Source: Oligella ureolytica DSM 18253 (GTDB taxonomy: Bacteria; Pseudomonadota; Gammaproteobacteria; Burkholderiales; Burkholderiaceae_B). From it: a stretch of DNA of 64,000 bases. Positions 26,034 to 35,348 of the stretch are shown in pieces (the first letter of the stretch is position 1; each line of letters opens with the position of its first letter). The notes below the pieces were generated by a model. That model ran no database searches. It was not told where the DNA came from and worked only from the letters and a program-made list of their open reading frames with translations. Position numbers and translations under genes: made by a program. The DNA lies in NCBI RefSeq assembly GCF_000373745.1, contig NZ_KB892282.1:1-64000 (forward strand). The letters run 5' to 3'.

Positions 26034-26199
26034 TACACAATTGCTGCATTTTTAAACATATGCTTACAATTGACGTATTTAGTTAAGGTCTCTTTAGGTT
26101 TATGATTAGTCGTAACGTTTTAAGTTTTAAGCACTTCATCGTTTGAGGTGAACAGCATAGTAGTACATCACAACTCATCCTTTTTTTGAGGACATAACT

Positions 26200-27375
26200 A
26201 TGAATAAAAAACTATTATTAATCGCGTTAGCAGGCACGATGAGCTTAAGCCCTTTTGCTATGGCACAGGACATGACTCCTCCAGTAAATAAAGGCGGCCT
26301 ACCGGGTTATGAAGTAATTGCAGCGCCAGACGTTGAAAACCTACCACGTGTGAAACAAAAGCTGGTCAGCCCTCCTTTTGCTCCAGAGCATAGTTTAGAG
26401 CGTCCTGATGGTCCTCGTATCGTTGAAATTGAAATGTATATTGACGAACGTGAAATTGAAGTTGAACCCGGTGTATTTATGTGGGCCTTTACTTTCCATG
26501 GCTCAGTGCCCGGTCCGCTCATTGTGGTACATGAAGGTGACTATGTTGAACTGAAGCTAATTAACCTTTCTAAAAACGAATTAGTACATAACATTGACTT
26601 TCATGCAGCGACTGGTGCTCTAGGTGGTGGTGATCTGACCTTTGTAGCTCCGGGTCAAGAAGTCACCTTGCGCTTCCAAGCAACCAAACCCGGCGTACAC
26701 ATTTATCACTGTGCCCCGGGTGGCGCGATGATTCCTTGGCACGTCGTCCACGGCATGAACGGTGCAATTATGGTTATTCCTAAAGAGGGTTTACAAGACG
26801 AAGAAGGTAACCAACTCACTTACGACAAAGCGTACTATATCGGAGAGCAGGACTTCTATATCCCTAAAGATGATAACGGTGAATACATTCGCTTCGAGAC
26901 TGCAGGTGAATCCTACCCTCTTGACCGTTTAGCAATGAACACCCTGGTACCTTCGCACATCACTTTCGGTGACCGTAAGGGCGCTTATACCGGTGATAAT
27001 GCCTTAACATCCAAAGTAGGTGAAACTGTCTTGCTGATTCATTCTCAAGCCAACCGTTATAGTTACCCGCACTTAATCGGCGGTCACGGTGAGTATGTTT
27101 GGGAAAGAGGTAACTTACAAGATAAGCCAGCGACCGGTTTAGAAACTTGGTCTATTGCCGCAGGCTCTGCAGGTGCAGCCATGTACACCTTCAAACAACC
27201 GGGCGTCTACGTCTACCTGAATCATAACTTAATTGAAGCAATTAACCTCGGTGCCATGGCAGAAATTAAAGTTGACGGCGTTTGGGACAACAAGTACATG
27301 GAACAGATCACCGGAGCTCACGTATTTGAAGAGGGTACTCATAAAAAATGGGATGATATTGCCGCTCAGAAGTAA
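26200..27375 (+). CDS. nirK: copper-containing nitrite reductase
   Basis: This 391-residue periplasmic enzyme reduces nitrite to nitric oxide. A signal peptide ends near residue 22. Copper ligands are visible: His130 and Asp133/His135 in [10 protein letters not shown], then His170-Cys171 in [12 protein letters not shown] with His181 and Met186. The [11 protein letters not shown] spacing carries one residue more than the Alcaligenes type, as in Bradyrhizobium-like enzymes. A GAGGA ribosome site precedes the ATG. Copper-supply genes follow downstream; no nitric oxide reductase gene is present here. Confidence 0.97.
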   Translation: MNKKLLLIALAGTMSLSPFAMAQDMTPPVNKGGLPGYEVIAAPDVENLPRVKQKLVSPPFAPEHSLERPDGPRIVEIEMYIDEREIEVEPGVFMWAFTFHGSVPGPLIVVHEGDYVELKLINLSKNELVHNIDFHAATGALGGGDLTFVAPGQEVTLRFQATKPGVHIYHCAPGGAMIPWHVVHGMNGAIMVIPKEGLQDEEGNQLTYDKAYYIGEQDFYIPKDDNGEYIRFETAGESYPLDRLAMNTLVPSHITFGDRKGAYTGDNALTSKVGETVLLIHSQANRYSYPHLIGGHGEYVWERGNLQDKPATGLETWSIAAGSAGAAMYTFKQPGVYVYLNHNLIEAINLGAMAEIKVDGVWDNKYMEQITGAHVFEEGTHKKWDDIAAQK

Positions 27376-27390
27376 TATTGTTCAGTTTAA

Positions 27391-27429
27391 AGCTCACTCG
27401 CCCATTCCCCATCATGGCCGGTGAGCTTG
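27391..27429 (+). terminator. possible terminator after nirK
   Basis: A hairpin with arms AAGCTCAC and GTGAGCTT follows the nirK stop, with GGCC inside the loop. It has no T run, so it could be a weak or processing hairpin. Confidence 0.4.
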
Positions 27430-27516
27430 TATAAACTTTTAAGCTGCTTGGTACTTTATTAACATGACATTTAACAACTAACGCATCGAGCAGCTTTCTA
27501 TCCTAAGGAGAAATCC

Positions 27517-28632
27517 ATGAGCTTTACACTGCAACGTAAGCGAGACTCTCGGCTGTTTCTCAAACTCTTACTGCTGACAACTGTAGCTATTTTCTCTTTT
27601 TACAGTTCCAATGCCAAAGCAGAAACCATCTCTTTTAATTTAGTCGATCAGCATGGTCCGGTAACTCACGAGAGCTACCCCGGCAAATATCTACTCTTGT
27701 CAATTGGCTATACATCCTGCCCTGATATTTGCCCAACGACGTTATATGAATACGGCTATGCCTTAAAACACATGCAGCATGCAGATGAGTTGCAACCATT
27801 ATTTCTCACCATTGACCCGGTCAATGATGAAATTCACCGCCTCAACGCCTACACCCATTATTTTGATGAGCGCATCGTCGGTCTTAGCGGTGAAATGAAA
27901 GATATCGAAGACATTGCAAAGCAACTCGGCGCTACATTTGGTTATCGTCTGAACGGTCAACGCATTGATAATCCCGTCCCCGGCCTAGGTTACGAGGTTT
28001 ATCATAGCGCCATGATTTATTTAATTACTCCTGAACGCGAGTTACTTGATGTCTTTGACTACCAAATTGGTGGTGATGATCTAGTCGAGGTGCTGGATGC
28101 TCATTTAAGTAAAGCCGCCACTTCGACAGTTGACGTCGATACTGTACATGTCGATGATACTACCATCATGACGCCAGTGACAGCCAATGCCAGCCAAACA
28201 AGCTGCCCCCTACCTGAGGGTTTCAGCGAAGCAAATGAGCAGGTTCACTTATCTGATTTAAATCTGACGATAGACGCTAGGCCCGGTGCTCAACTCGTCA
28301 ACTTATGGGCTTTATGGTGTGGCCCATGTCGTAAAGAACTACCCATTCTTGAAGAATGGGTGGCCTCTCAACCACCACTTGAGGTCATCACCATTAATGT
28401 GGGGGATAGCCTAGATAAAATTGAGCAACTATTTACAGAACAAGGCTTTTACCACCTGCCTAAACACCAAACAGAAGGCTTTGATTTGCTACGCCAACTT
28501 GGAGGCCTCGGCTTGCCCTTTAATGCACTCTTTGTAGACGGCAACATTGCCGGCATCAAAAGCGGCATCATTACTGAAACCTCTTCATTAGATCGATATG
28601 CGGACTGCGTACAATCTCAGAGACAGTTATAG
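27517..28632 (+). CDS. SCO1/SenC copper chaperone fused to a TlpA-like thioredoxin domain
   Basis: This is a 371-residue exported or membrane-anchored protein. An N-terminal hydrophobic segment (residues 15-34) leads into a SCO domain with the copper motif CPDICP (Cys68, Cys72) and His163. A linker of about 40 residues is followed by a thioredoxin-like domain with WCGPC (Cys268, Cys271). SCO proteins insert copper and TlpA-type proteins reduce target cysteines, so the fusion joins both steps. It lies beside nirK and a PCu(A)C gene, which suggests metalation of NirK or a haem-copper oxidase. An AAGGAG ribosome site precedes the ATG. Confidence 0.88.
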   Translation: MSFTLQRKRDSRLFLKLLLLTTVAIFSFYSSNAKAETISFNLVDQHGPVTHESYPGKYLLLSIGYTSCPDICPTTLYEYGYALKHMQHADELQPLFLTIDPVNDEIHRLNAYTHYFDERIVGLSGEMKDIEDIAKQLGATFGYRLNGQRIDNPVPGLGYEVYHSAMIYLITPERELLDVFDYQIGGDDLVEVLDAHLSKAATSTVDVDTVHVDDTTIMTPVTANASQTSCPLPEGFSEANEQVHLSDLNLTIDARPGAQLVNLWALWCGPCRKELPILEEWVASQPPLEVITINVGDSLDKIEQLFTEQGFYHLPKHQTEGFDLLRQLGGLGLPFNALFVDGNIAGIKSGIITETSSLDRYADCVQSQRQL

Positions 28633-28640
28633 GAAATATT

Positions 28641-29132
28641 ATGAAACTCACCTTCTTAAGCAGTGGCCTTTTAGCTTTGACTCTCAGTAGCGCTCTGGGT
28701 CTGGGTCTAGCCCAAGGCATCAGCACCACAACCACCGTCACCGACTGCGTCATTCAAGAAGTTTTACCGGGAAATGCCATGACCGGCGCCTTTGTCACGT
28801 TCAATCATCAGGGTGAAGCAGTAGAAATTGTCGACAGCCTAATCCCGTCCGTATCTGATCAAGTTGAATTACACCAAATGGATATGGTTGATAACGTTAT
28901 GACCATGGGACCACTGCAAGATACTACGCTCACAACAGGCCAACGTTTTTTCCGTAAGGGCGGCGATCATATCATGATCATGAACATAGCTGAAGACAGC
29001 ATCCCTCAAATTGGTGACACGCACACCATGACCTTTACATTCAGCAATGGCACAACCGCCACTTGCGATGCCTTGGTCAAATCACTGGATGATGTCATGA
29101 AGGAGCATGCCGCAAGCAAAATGGCTCACTAA
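28641..29132 (+). CDS. periplasmic PCu(A)C-type copper chaperone
   Basis: This 163-residue protein has a signal peptide and the PCu(A)C copper-ligand pattern: HQMDM early and GGDHIMIM later, with methionines spaced between. Such proteins pass Cu(I) to SCO or directly to the target. It starts 8 bases after the SCO-thioredoxin gene, so the two are probably cotranscribed. Cysteines at both ends of the mature domain (DCVIQ and TCDAL) may form a disulfide. Confidence 0.87.
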   Translation: MKLTFLSSGLLALTLSSALGLGLAQGISTTTTVTDCVIQEVLPGNAMTGAFVTFNHQGEAVEIVDSLIPSVSDQVELHQMDMVDNVMTMGPLQDTTLTTGQRFFRKGGDHIMIMNIAEDSIPQIGDTHTMTFTFSNGTTATCDALVKSLDDVMKEHAASKMAH

Positions 29133-29170
29133 CTAAAAGAAACTCATACCTACAATAAGGGAGCAACTCA

Positions 29171-30424
29171 ATGGATCGTCGACTATTTATTCAATGGCTG
29201 GCAAGCCTCGGGGTCACTCTTGGCGCTAGCGGTATCGCAGGAAACGCCGCTGCACAACTACTCAAACCAGGTTCATCGGAGCTAACCCGATTAGGTGTTG
29301 GTGATTCTCTCTATCACCCTACAAGATATCTATTTATTGCTGACTCGGACTCTTATTTCATCACGGTTTACGATATTAATACCGCCGAACAGCTCGCTTT
29401 ATTAAACTTCGGCATACGCCCCCGCACTGTCGAAATAGCGCGTGATGACTCAATGATGATTATCGGTGACTATGAAGTTTCACGACTCATACTCTATGAA
29501 CTGGAAAGCCGAACACGCAAAGATATCGAACTCCCTTCTCCGCTTTATCAGGCTTTTTTTGTGCCACAGTCTAAGCTTGTCGCTATTGCCTTGCGTGATC
29601 AGGTAGGAATGGTTAATTATGAAACCGGTGAAGTTCATATCTACCCGGAACGCTTTGATTCTCAGCGCCGAAACACCCATATTTACGCTTACTATAATCT
29701 GCTCTTTAGCTCGTATAGCCAAAACTATTGGATCCTTGATGAGGATAATCCCCGGATATACCGTCATTCCCACTTAGAGCCGCATGATGCGCCATGGGAA
29801 ACAATTGACCTGTCTGCGCACATTCCTTCCGGTTCAGGTTTAGATGATGGCATTGCCAGCCCGGAAGATTTCATGGTTGCCCTGACCACCAAAGACGGTT
29901 CGCGCGGTGTAATTTATTTCCCCGAAGATGGTAAAGTCCTATCTACCGGCCCGATGCATACCGCCGGTTCGACCTACAGGCCTCAAGTGGTACCTTATAT
30001 TGACTTCTATTCACGTCGAGTCCTTTTTTCCGACTCTTCTGCGCATGTCGTCATGTTTGATTTAGAAAAAAGTGACGAGCCTGAACACTACTACTTGCAC
30101 GATAAATATCATAAAAACTTCTCGCCACGATTATTCCGTAGCGGTTGGCTAGAGAGCACGTGGATTTTAGGCGGAGACAAGGGCCTGATACTTCAATCTT
30201 ATGAAGACCCGGAAGACTCAACTTACGTACATTCTCCTTGGGCTGTCGTTGATATGTGGGTCACCGGTGACAGCAAGACCCTCTTGTATACCTTAGATGA
30301 AGGCATGCCCATGGTTTATCGACACGATATTCGAACACGCGAAGCCTTGCCCCCAATCCGTATTCGTGGGGTCGTGATGGGTGGTGCATTACGTATGGGA
30401 ACCAACAACAGTATTTGTTATTAA
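29171..30424 (+). CDS. exported beta-propeller-like protein of unknown function
   Basis: This is a 417-residue protein with an N-terminal export signal containing a basic pair (MDRRLFIQWLASLG), possibly Tat. The body is a string of short beta-rich repeats with D-rich turns (for example RYLFIADSDSYFITVYDI and DSKTLLYTLDEGMPMVYRHD), as in YVTN/WD-type propellers. It follows the copper chaperone by 38 bases on the same strand. No catalytic motif is recognised. It may assist NirK or copper handling, but this rests on position alone. Confidence 0.65.
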   Translation: MDRRLFIQWLASLGVTLGASGIAGNAAAQLLKPGSSELTRLGVGDSLYHPTRYLFIADSDSYFITVYDINTAEQLALLNFGIRPRTVEIARDDSMMIIGDYEVSRLILYELESRTRKDIELPSPLYQAFFVPQSKLVAIALRDQVGMVNYETGEVHIYPERFDSQRRNTHIYAYYNLLFSSYSQNYWILDEDNPRIYRHSHLEPHDAPWETIDLSAHIPSGSGLDDGIASPEDFMVALTTKDGSRGVIYFPEDGKVLSTGPMHTAGSTYRPQVVPYIDFYSRRVLFSDSSAHVVMFDLEKSDEPEHYYLHDKYHKNFSPRLFRSGWLESTWILGGDKGLILQSYEDPEDSTYVHSPWAVVDMWVTGDSKTLLYTLDEGMPMVYRHDIRTREALPPIRIRGVVMGGALRMGTNNSICY

Positions 30425-30488
30425 TCCCTTGCCGCGAATTAAGTCGCTGACAAGTGTTTTGTTACGGATTTTTTGCCCCTAAAACGCA

Positions 30489-30507
30489 TATATTGATACT
30501 CATTATC
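30489..30507. promoter_or_regulatory. Fur box upstream of the ABC-NnrS operon
   Basis: The 19 bases TATATTGATACTCATTATC match 16 of 19 positions of the Fur consensus palindrome. A -10-like TAAAAT (30522-30527) follows, so bound Fur would cover the -35 region. This implies iron control of the operon below. Confidence 0.65.
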
Positions 30508-30585
30508 AGCCCGATTTGTGATAAAATACATTTCAAATGAACGTTTAAGTTATTAATCATTATTAATCAATTAAAGAGGCTTCTT

Positions 30586-31566
30586 ATGGACCGTCGACGT
30601 TTTCTTCAATATGCGGGAGCTGCTGCAATCAGCTCTCAGATCCCTGTTGCGTGGGCCAACACAAGCTCCCCGTTGACGGTTTACGGTCCCACCGCCCTGC
30701 CTACGGTCCTTTTAGGAATCGCTGCACAACATCAATCACAAGGTCAAAGCACGATTCAACAAGCCTTTCAGGTTCAAACATGGCGCACTCCGGATATCTT
30801 ACGAGCCGGTTTAGCCAATGGCACTATTCAGGCAAGTATTGTGCCCAGCTATGTTGGAGTCAATTTGGCCAATCGGGGGATGGATGTCAAATTAGTCAAT
30901 ATTATGACTTGGGGTTTAGTCGATATAGTCGGCCCTAAAGGCAGCGTTCAAAACCTCAAGGATCTGGAAGGCCGTTCTGTGGCCGTGCCTTTACGTAATG
31001 ATATGCCCGATCTGGTCTTACAAGTCCTATGTAAATTCCAAGGGGTAGACTTCAAAAAAATTCATATCACCTATACTCCTACACCGGCAGAGGCCATGAC
31101 TTACTGGCTCAACGATCGTGTCGAATTTACGATTCTCAACGAACCATTAACCTCAATTGCGCTCATGCGTGCTCGCAGCAAAGGTGTTGAGCGCGTGTTG
31201 AATCTCACTGAGCTATGGCGCGACATCCATGACCATAAGACACAAGGCTTACCCCAAGCAGGCCTCTTGGTGACAAAGTCCTTTTATGAACAAAACACGC
31301 TGTTTTTAAAGCAACTACAAGAAGAACTGCAGACTGCCCCGGCATGGGCCTTGGAAAATCCTGCAAAAACAGCTCAAATTGGCAGCAAGATGCTGGACAT
31401 ACCATCGCCTGCCATTAAAGCATCTATCCCTCATGCCCATCTAGCAGCGACTGCTGCGACTGAGGCGCGAGACGATTTAGAACTGTTTTTCAGCGCCCTA
31501 TATGATATTAATCCAAAAATTCTTGGCGGCGCCATGCCTAAAGATGACTTTATTTTAGCGCTATAG
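30586..31566 (+). CDS. ABC transporter substrate-binding protein (NitT/TauT-like), Tat-exported
   Basis: This 326-residue protein has a Tat-like signal (MDRRRFLQYAGAAAIS). The mature part has the SRPBP pattern of NrtA/SsuA-like binding proteins, including LKDLEGRSVAVPLRNDMPDLVL and AEAMTYWLNDRVEFTILNEP. It starts a tightly packed operon with a permease, an ATPase and nnrS. The ligand is not evident. The Fur box and NnrS linkage suggest a metal, haem-related or nitrogen-oxide-related role rather than taurine. Confidence 0.78.
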   Translation: MDRRRFLQYAGAAAISSQIPVAWANTSSPLTVYGPTALPTVLLGIAAQHQSQGQSTIQQAFQVQTWRTPDILRAGLANGTIQASIVPSYVGVNLANRGMDVKLVNIMTWGLVDIVGPKGSVQNLKDLEGRSVAVPLRNDMPDLVLQVLCKFQGVDFKKIHITYTPTPAEAMTYWLNDRVEFTILNEPLTSIALMRARSKGVERVLNLTELWRDIHDHKTQGLPQAGLLVTKSFYEQNTLFLKQLQEELQTAPAWALENPAKTAQIGSKMLDIPSPAIKASIPHAHLAATAATEARDDLELFFSALYDINPKILGGAMPKDDFILAL

Positions 31567-31569
31567 CTT

Positions 31570-32376
31570 ATGTTATTATCCGCCGGTCGTCCGATTCGTC
31601 AATCCCGTCGCGTTCAACTATTTTCCTATTGTTGGGCCCTTTGGACTGCCTTGGCAGTGATTGCTGTGGTCTGCGCCTTTTGGCATTGGGGCTCATTAAT
31701 GCTTGGCGACATTGTGCTACCGGGACCGGTGACTGTTTTTAAACTGAGCATTGAACTATTACGCAACTATGAGACGGCAGAAATACCTCATACCCTTTTT
31801 AGAGCAAGCATTGCTATCAGCGCAGCAGTAGTAACCGGCGTAGCCTTGGGCCTACTCACAGGACTCTCTAAAACCCTCGCCCTGTTCTGCCGCCCCATTA
31901 TCAGCATCTTACTGGGTACGCCCCCAATTATTTGGGTGGTCCTAGCCATCTTCTGGTTTAGCACCGGTGATAGCAGTGCCATTTTTACTACCTATATCGC
32001 CGTCACCCCACTGATGTTCGCTTCTGCCTTACAGAGCATGCTGTCTATTGATCGTAATTTTGAAGAGGTGATGCGCGTTTACAAGGTCAGTTATGTTCGC
32101 CGAATCCATCATCTTTACTGGCCTCACCTACTGAATCAACTGCTTCCGGCCTTTAATATTGCCTTTGCGTCCGGTTTAAAAATTGCTATTATGGCCGAGC
32201 TACTCGGTACAGCAGACGGTATTGGTGCCCAAATCGGTGTAGCGCGCACAATGCTGGAAACAGATGTGGTCATGGCCTATATCGTGATATTGCTGTTGAT
32301 TATTTACTTAGTGGAATATTTATTTATCGAACCGCTAAAAATTATTTTCTTACCGTGGGCGCAACGACGTGGCTAG
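31570..32376 (+). CDS. ABC transporter permease (NitT/TauT-like)
   Basis: This 268-residue inner-membrane permease has about six helices and the family segments ISILLGTPPIIWVVLAIFWF and ASGLKIAIMAELLGTADGIG. It begins four bases after the binding-protein stop and overlaps the ATPase start by eight bases, so the genes are translationally coupled. Confidence 0.82.
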   Translation: MLLSAGRPIRQSRRVQLFSYCWALWTALAVIAVVCAFWHWGSLMLGDIVLPGPVTVFKLSIELLRNYETAEIPHTLFRASIAISAAVVTGVALGLLTGLSKTLALFCRPIISILLGTPPIIWVVLAIFWFSTGDSSAIFTTYIAVTPLMFASALQSMLSIDRNFEEVMRVYKVSYVRRIHHLYWPHLLNQLLPAFNIAFASGLKIAIMAELLGTADGIGAQIGVARTMLETDVVMAYIVILLLIIYLVEYLFIEPLKIIFLPWAQRRG

Positions 32377-33073
32377 TTTACATCTGCAAAACATCGAAAA
32401 AAGTCTGATGGGTGAAACGATTGTTGAGAACTTCAACCTGGACTTAGCAGCTGGTGAAGTGATCTGCTTATATGGGCCTTCGGGCTGTGGCAAAACTACT
32501 ATTTTACGATTAATCGCTGGCTTAATTAGGCCGGACCGGGGTCAGATTAACAGCGATTTTCAACGCTTACGTTACCTATTTCAAGAGCATCGCCTACTAC
32601 CCTGGCGTAGCCTGTGGGACAATATTTTATTGACCCACCCACAACCCAACACAGCAAAGACACAAGAGCAGGCACGCTTACTGCTGACGAAACTACATCT
32701 TCACCCAGAGGATTACGATAAATACCCGGATGAGCTATCAGGCGGTATGCGACAACGTGCAGCGCTCGTTCGAGCCCTACTCTGCCAACCCGACTTATTG
32801 CTTTTGGATGAGCCATTTAGTGCCTTGGATTATGAGTTAAAACTACAACTCTATGACTGGCTGCAAAGCTATATTACCAACGGCATGAGTGTCGTGATGG
32901 TCACTCACGATCGCTTTGAAGCGCTTCAATTAGCAGATAAGATTTATATACTGCCACGAAAACCGGCACGCAATCACCGGCTGATCGAGTTAGATCGTCC
33001 GCGTGGCCAAAGAGATCAGGAGCTTATCCGACATTATTTAGCACAACCCTTTTGGCAGGCCTATCATGACTAA
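32369..33073 (+). CDS. ABC transporter ATP-binding protein (NitT/TauT-like)
   Basis: This is a 234-residue ATPase with Walker A (GPSGCGKTT), signature LSGGMRQRAALVRAL and Walker B (LLLLDEPFSALD). The GTG start at 32369 lies inside the permease gene's end, and its own end overlaps nnrS by eight bases. Length is short but complete for the family. Confidence 0.85.
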   Translation: MASLHLQNIEKSLMGETIVENFNLDLAAGEVICLYGPSGCGKTTILRLIAGLIRPDRGQINSDFQRLRYLFQEHRLLPWRSLWDNILLTHPQPNTAKTQEQARLLLTKLHLHPEDYDKYPDELSGGMRQRAALVRALLCQPDLLLLDEPFSALDYELKLQLYDWLQSYITNGMSVVMVTHDRFEALQLADKIYILPRKPARNHRLIELDRPRGQRDQELIRHYLAQPFWQAYHD

Positions 33074-34268
33074 GATCTCAAAGAAAAAAACGCTATCTGA
33101 GCTAGCTCATGATTTTTTAACTAATCCCTTTCGTCTGTTTTTTTTGCTTGCTTCAATCAGCCTTATTCCAATCGCCTGCCTATGGCTAAATGTGAGCCTA
33201 ACTGCGTACTTTGGTTGGAACGCTTTTAGTTTAAACATTGATCCAATCAGCTACCATGCCTACGGCTATATCAATATCTTTGGTTCCGCTGCATTTGCCG
33301 GTTTTGTCATGACTGCCGTACCGTCATGGACTCACTTTATTCGTCCCTTACGCCGTCTGAGTATTTTATGCTTAGTTATCTGGCTTGGTAACGTAGCACT
33401 GAGCTTTATCAGCCTACAGAGCAGCGCCCTTTTGATGAGTGTTTTTTGGATTTTACTCACCGCCTTCATCATGATTGCGGCACTTGAAGACCGTAATAAT
33501 CGGCAAATCAGTGTTTTCCTCATGATGGCGCTGATCACTTCTCTAAATATCGCCTACGGATTGACTGGCGAATGGTTCTATCTTGTCACCATGACTCACG
33601 CCTATATGATTGGTGTCTCCCTCATTATTTTCCGGATTGGTATGGCAATGGGTTTTCACTCACTTCAGCAAGCGGGCCCCAAGGCAGAAAAGCTCAGCTA
33701 TATACAAAATCCCTACTATAGAAATCTAAATATCATTTGTATGTATTTATACGTATTCAGTTTGCTTTTAGTTAACGATACGGTTTTTTCAAGTTGGTTG
33801 GCCCTGGCTTCAGGGCTCTCAATGATTGCACGCTTGCGCGATTGGCACCACGCGATTCTCTGGCATGCTTCTTATGTGCGCTGGCACTACCTCACCCTAT
33901 TGTGTATTGGTGTTGGATATTGCTGGCTTGGCATTAGCGGCATTTTATCGTGGGGCATCCCAACACAGGCGTTGCACTTGATCTTGATCGGCGGTTTTAT
34001 CTTTATGGTGATGCAAATATTTAATATTGCCGGCCTGCTCCACAGTGGTCGTGAGCTACCGTTTCCCTTGACCAGTCAATGGGCGCTGACAGCCATCTTG
34101 TTGGCTGCGATTCTACGTTCGATTAGTTTAAACTTTGGGTGGAACTATGCACTTTTTAGCTTAGCTATTCCCAGTGCTCTATTAATTATTGCCTTTGCTC
34201 TGTATATTCCGGTATTTTGGCGCATATTTATTAGCACTGAGGCGGTGCCACCAAGCCCTCGAAGCTAA
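33066..34268 (+). CDS. nnrS: NnrS family membrane protein
   Basis: This 400-residue inner-membrane protein has about 12 predicted helices. The NnrS pattern is visible in NPFRLFFLLASISLI, then DPISYHAYGYINIFGSAAFAGFVMTAVPSW, and several conserved histidines (SYHAYG, WHHAILWHASYVRWHYL). NnrS is a haem- and copper-containing protein linked to nitric oxide tolerance in denitrifiers. It is the last gene of the ABC operon and overlaps the ATPase gene, so the importer probably serves the same process. Confidence 0.85.
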   Translation: MTKISKKKTLSELAHDFLTNPFRLFFLLASISLIPIACLWLNVSLTAYFGWNAFSLNIDPISYHAYGYINIFGSAAFAGFVMTAVPSWTHFIRPLRRLSILCLVIWLGNVALSFISLQSSALLMSVFWILLTAFIMIAALEDRNNRQISVFLMMALITSLNIAYGLTGEWFYLVTMTHAYMIGVSLIIFRIGMAMGFHSLQQAGPKAEKLSYIQNPYYRNLNIICMYLYVFSLLLVNDTVFSSWLALASGLSMIARLRDWHHAILWHASYVRWHYLTLLCIGVGYCWLGISGILSWGIPTQALHLILIGGFIFMVMQIFNIAGLLHSGRELPFPLTSQWALTAILLAAILRSISLNFGWNYALFSLAIPSALLIIAFALYIPVFWRIFISTEAVPPSPRS

Positions 34269-34641
34269 TTTTTATAAGTAATTTAGCATGGGTTAATTTT
34301 GGCTATTGGATATGAGTCAATACGACCGGATAAGTTAATTGTCGCTCTATACAAAGGACTGCCCAAAAACTCATTAGCTTAAATCTAACAATTTAAATAG
34401 TCATTTCAAGAGGATAAATAGATCTACCACAGAAATTATGGATAGGTTGCCGTTATAACTTCACAAAGAAAACTTATGTTTTACTTATAACTTTGCAAAA
34501 TTCTTATAATAAATCAATGAATAAGATAATTTATCAGCCTAGGGCGGTGAGACGATTGCTGAAAATCCCCTCTCATAAGCTTTATCCGCGAAAAAATTAA
34601 TTTACTAGCTGATATGCCTTACTGCTCAAACGTAAAAAAAC
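34269..34641. other. AT-rich intergenic region after nnrS
   Basis: This 373-base stretch holds no convincing gene. It contains AT-rich direct-repeat-like segments near 34455-34510 (two TTATAACTT elements and a TTATAAT), which may be promoter or operator sequence for the small frame downstream. No strong terminator for nnrS was seen. Confidence 0.5.
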
Positions 34642-34929
34642 GTGATGAACGCACATCCTAACCAGCAAATAATCCGTAACAAACAGGGTGAGCCTGAGTA
34701 TGTAGTTCTTCCTTATGCGGACTACTTACAACCCATACAACAAAGTATCATCAATCTTGAGCATGGCGTACCAAATCAAGTAGTTGACCTTATGTTTGAC
34801 AAAGACTATACGCCTGCAAAAGCATGGAGAGAATATCTAGGCATGGCTCAGGCTCATAATCAAAGACTACTTACTCACCTCAATCGCTTTAACACCGATA
34901 TGATGCAACAAGTCAGGGCTAATTTTTAA
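34642..34929 (+). pseudogene. truncated Xre/antitoxin-like helix-turn-helix gene
   Basis: The 95-codon frame begins like antitoxin-type regulators (IIRNKQGEPEYVVLPYADYL, then GVPNQVVDLMF and AKAWREYLGMAQ). In relatives AWREYLGLTQ opens the helix-turn-helix domain. Here the domain is lost after about residue 70, and the remaining codons run antisense into the ybaK 3' end (34867-34929). No toxin partner is nearby. It reads as the 5' part of a gene cut off by a deletion. Confidence 0.6.
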
Positions 34930-35343
34930 GCTGACACCCCGCCTCCCCCCATTGATAAAGATACTGTCCATCTCAAAAATCGTATGCTCAGCATAGATGG
35001 GTATATTGGCCTTAATACCAAAAGGTGAGGTTCCGCCAAACTCATAGCCTGTCCACTTATGGGCTAACTCATAAGAAGCCGGACTGACGTTTTTGACATT
35101 AAATTCTTTACGCAAGGTTTTGGTATCAATACGCTGATCGCCATGCTGCAACACCATATAGCCCTTAGAGCGTTCATCCGTAAAAACAATGCTTTTAATG
35201 ACCTGATGCACCGGCACATTTAAGAAATCAGCCATAAACTCGGCTGTACCCTCAACCTCACCGGCACATTCAAACACTTCATAAGGTAGCTTTTGTCGAT
35301 CTAGAAATAAGGTTGCGGGTGTTTTGATAGTTGATTTTTTCAT
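34867..35343 (-). CDS. ybaK: Cys-tRNA(Pro)/Cys-tRNA(Cys) deacylase, YbaK/EbsC type
   Basis: This is a 158-residue editing-domain protein that hydrolyses mischarged tRNA. Visible are the VHQVIKSIVF segment with the conserved lysine, GDQRIDTKTLRKEF and the GYEFGGTSPFGIK signature followed by FINGGRRGVSLKI. Length is normal. It ends inside the truncated antitoxin-like frame on the other strand and is followed upstream by the symporter gene (5-base gap). Confidence 0.92.
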   Translation of the reverse strand: MKKSTIKTPATLFLDRQKLPYEVFECAGEVEGTAEFMADFLNVPVHQVIKSIVFTDERSKGYMVLQHGDQRIDTKTLRKEFNVKNVSPASYELAHKWTGYEFGGTSPFGIKANIPIYAEHTIFEMDSIFINGGRRGVSLKISPDLLHHIGVKAIEVSK

Positions 35344-35348
35344 AATAA

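Noticed and set aside
30489-30507. FNR site reading of TTGATACTCATTATCA
   Set aside because: The second half does not give ATCAA or GTCAA at the four-base spacing, while the Fur consensus matches 16 of 19 bases.
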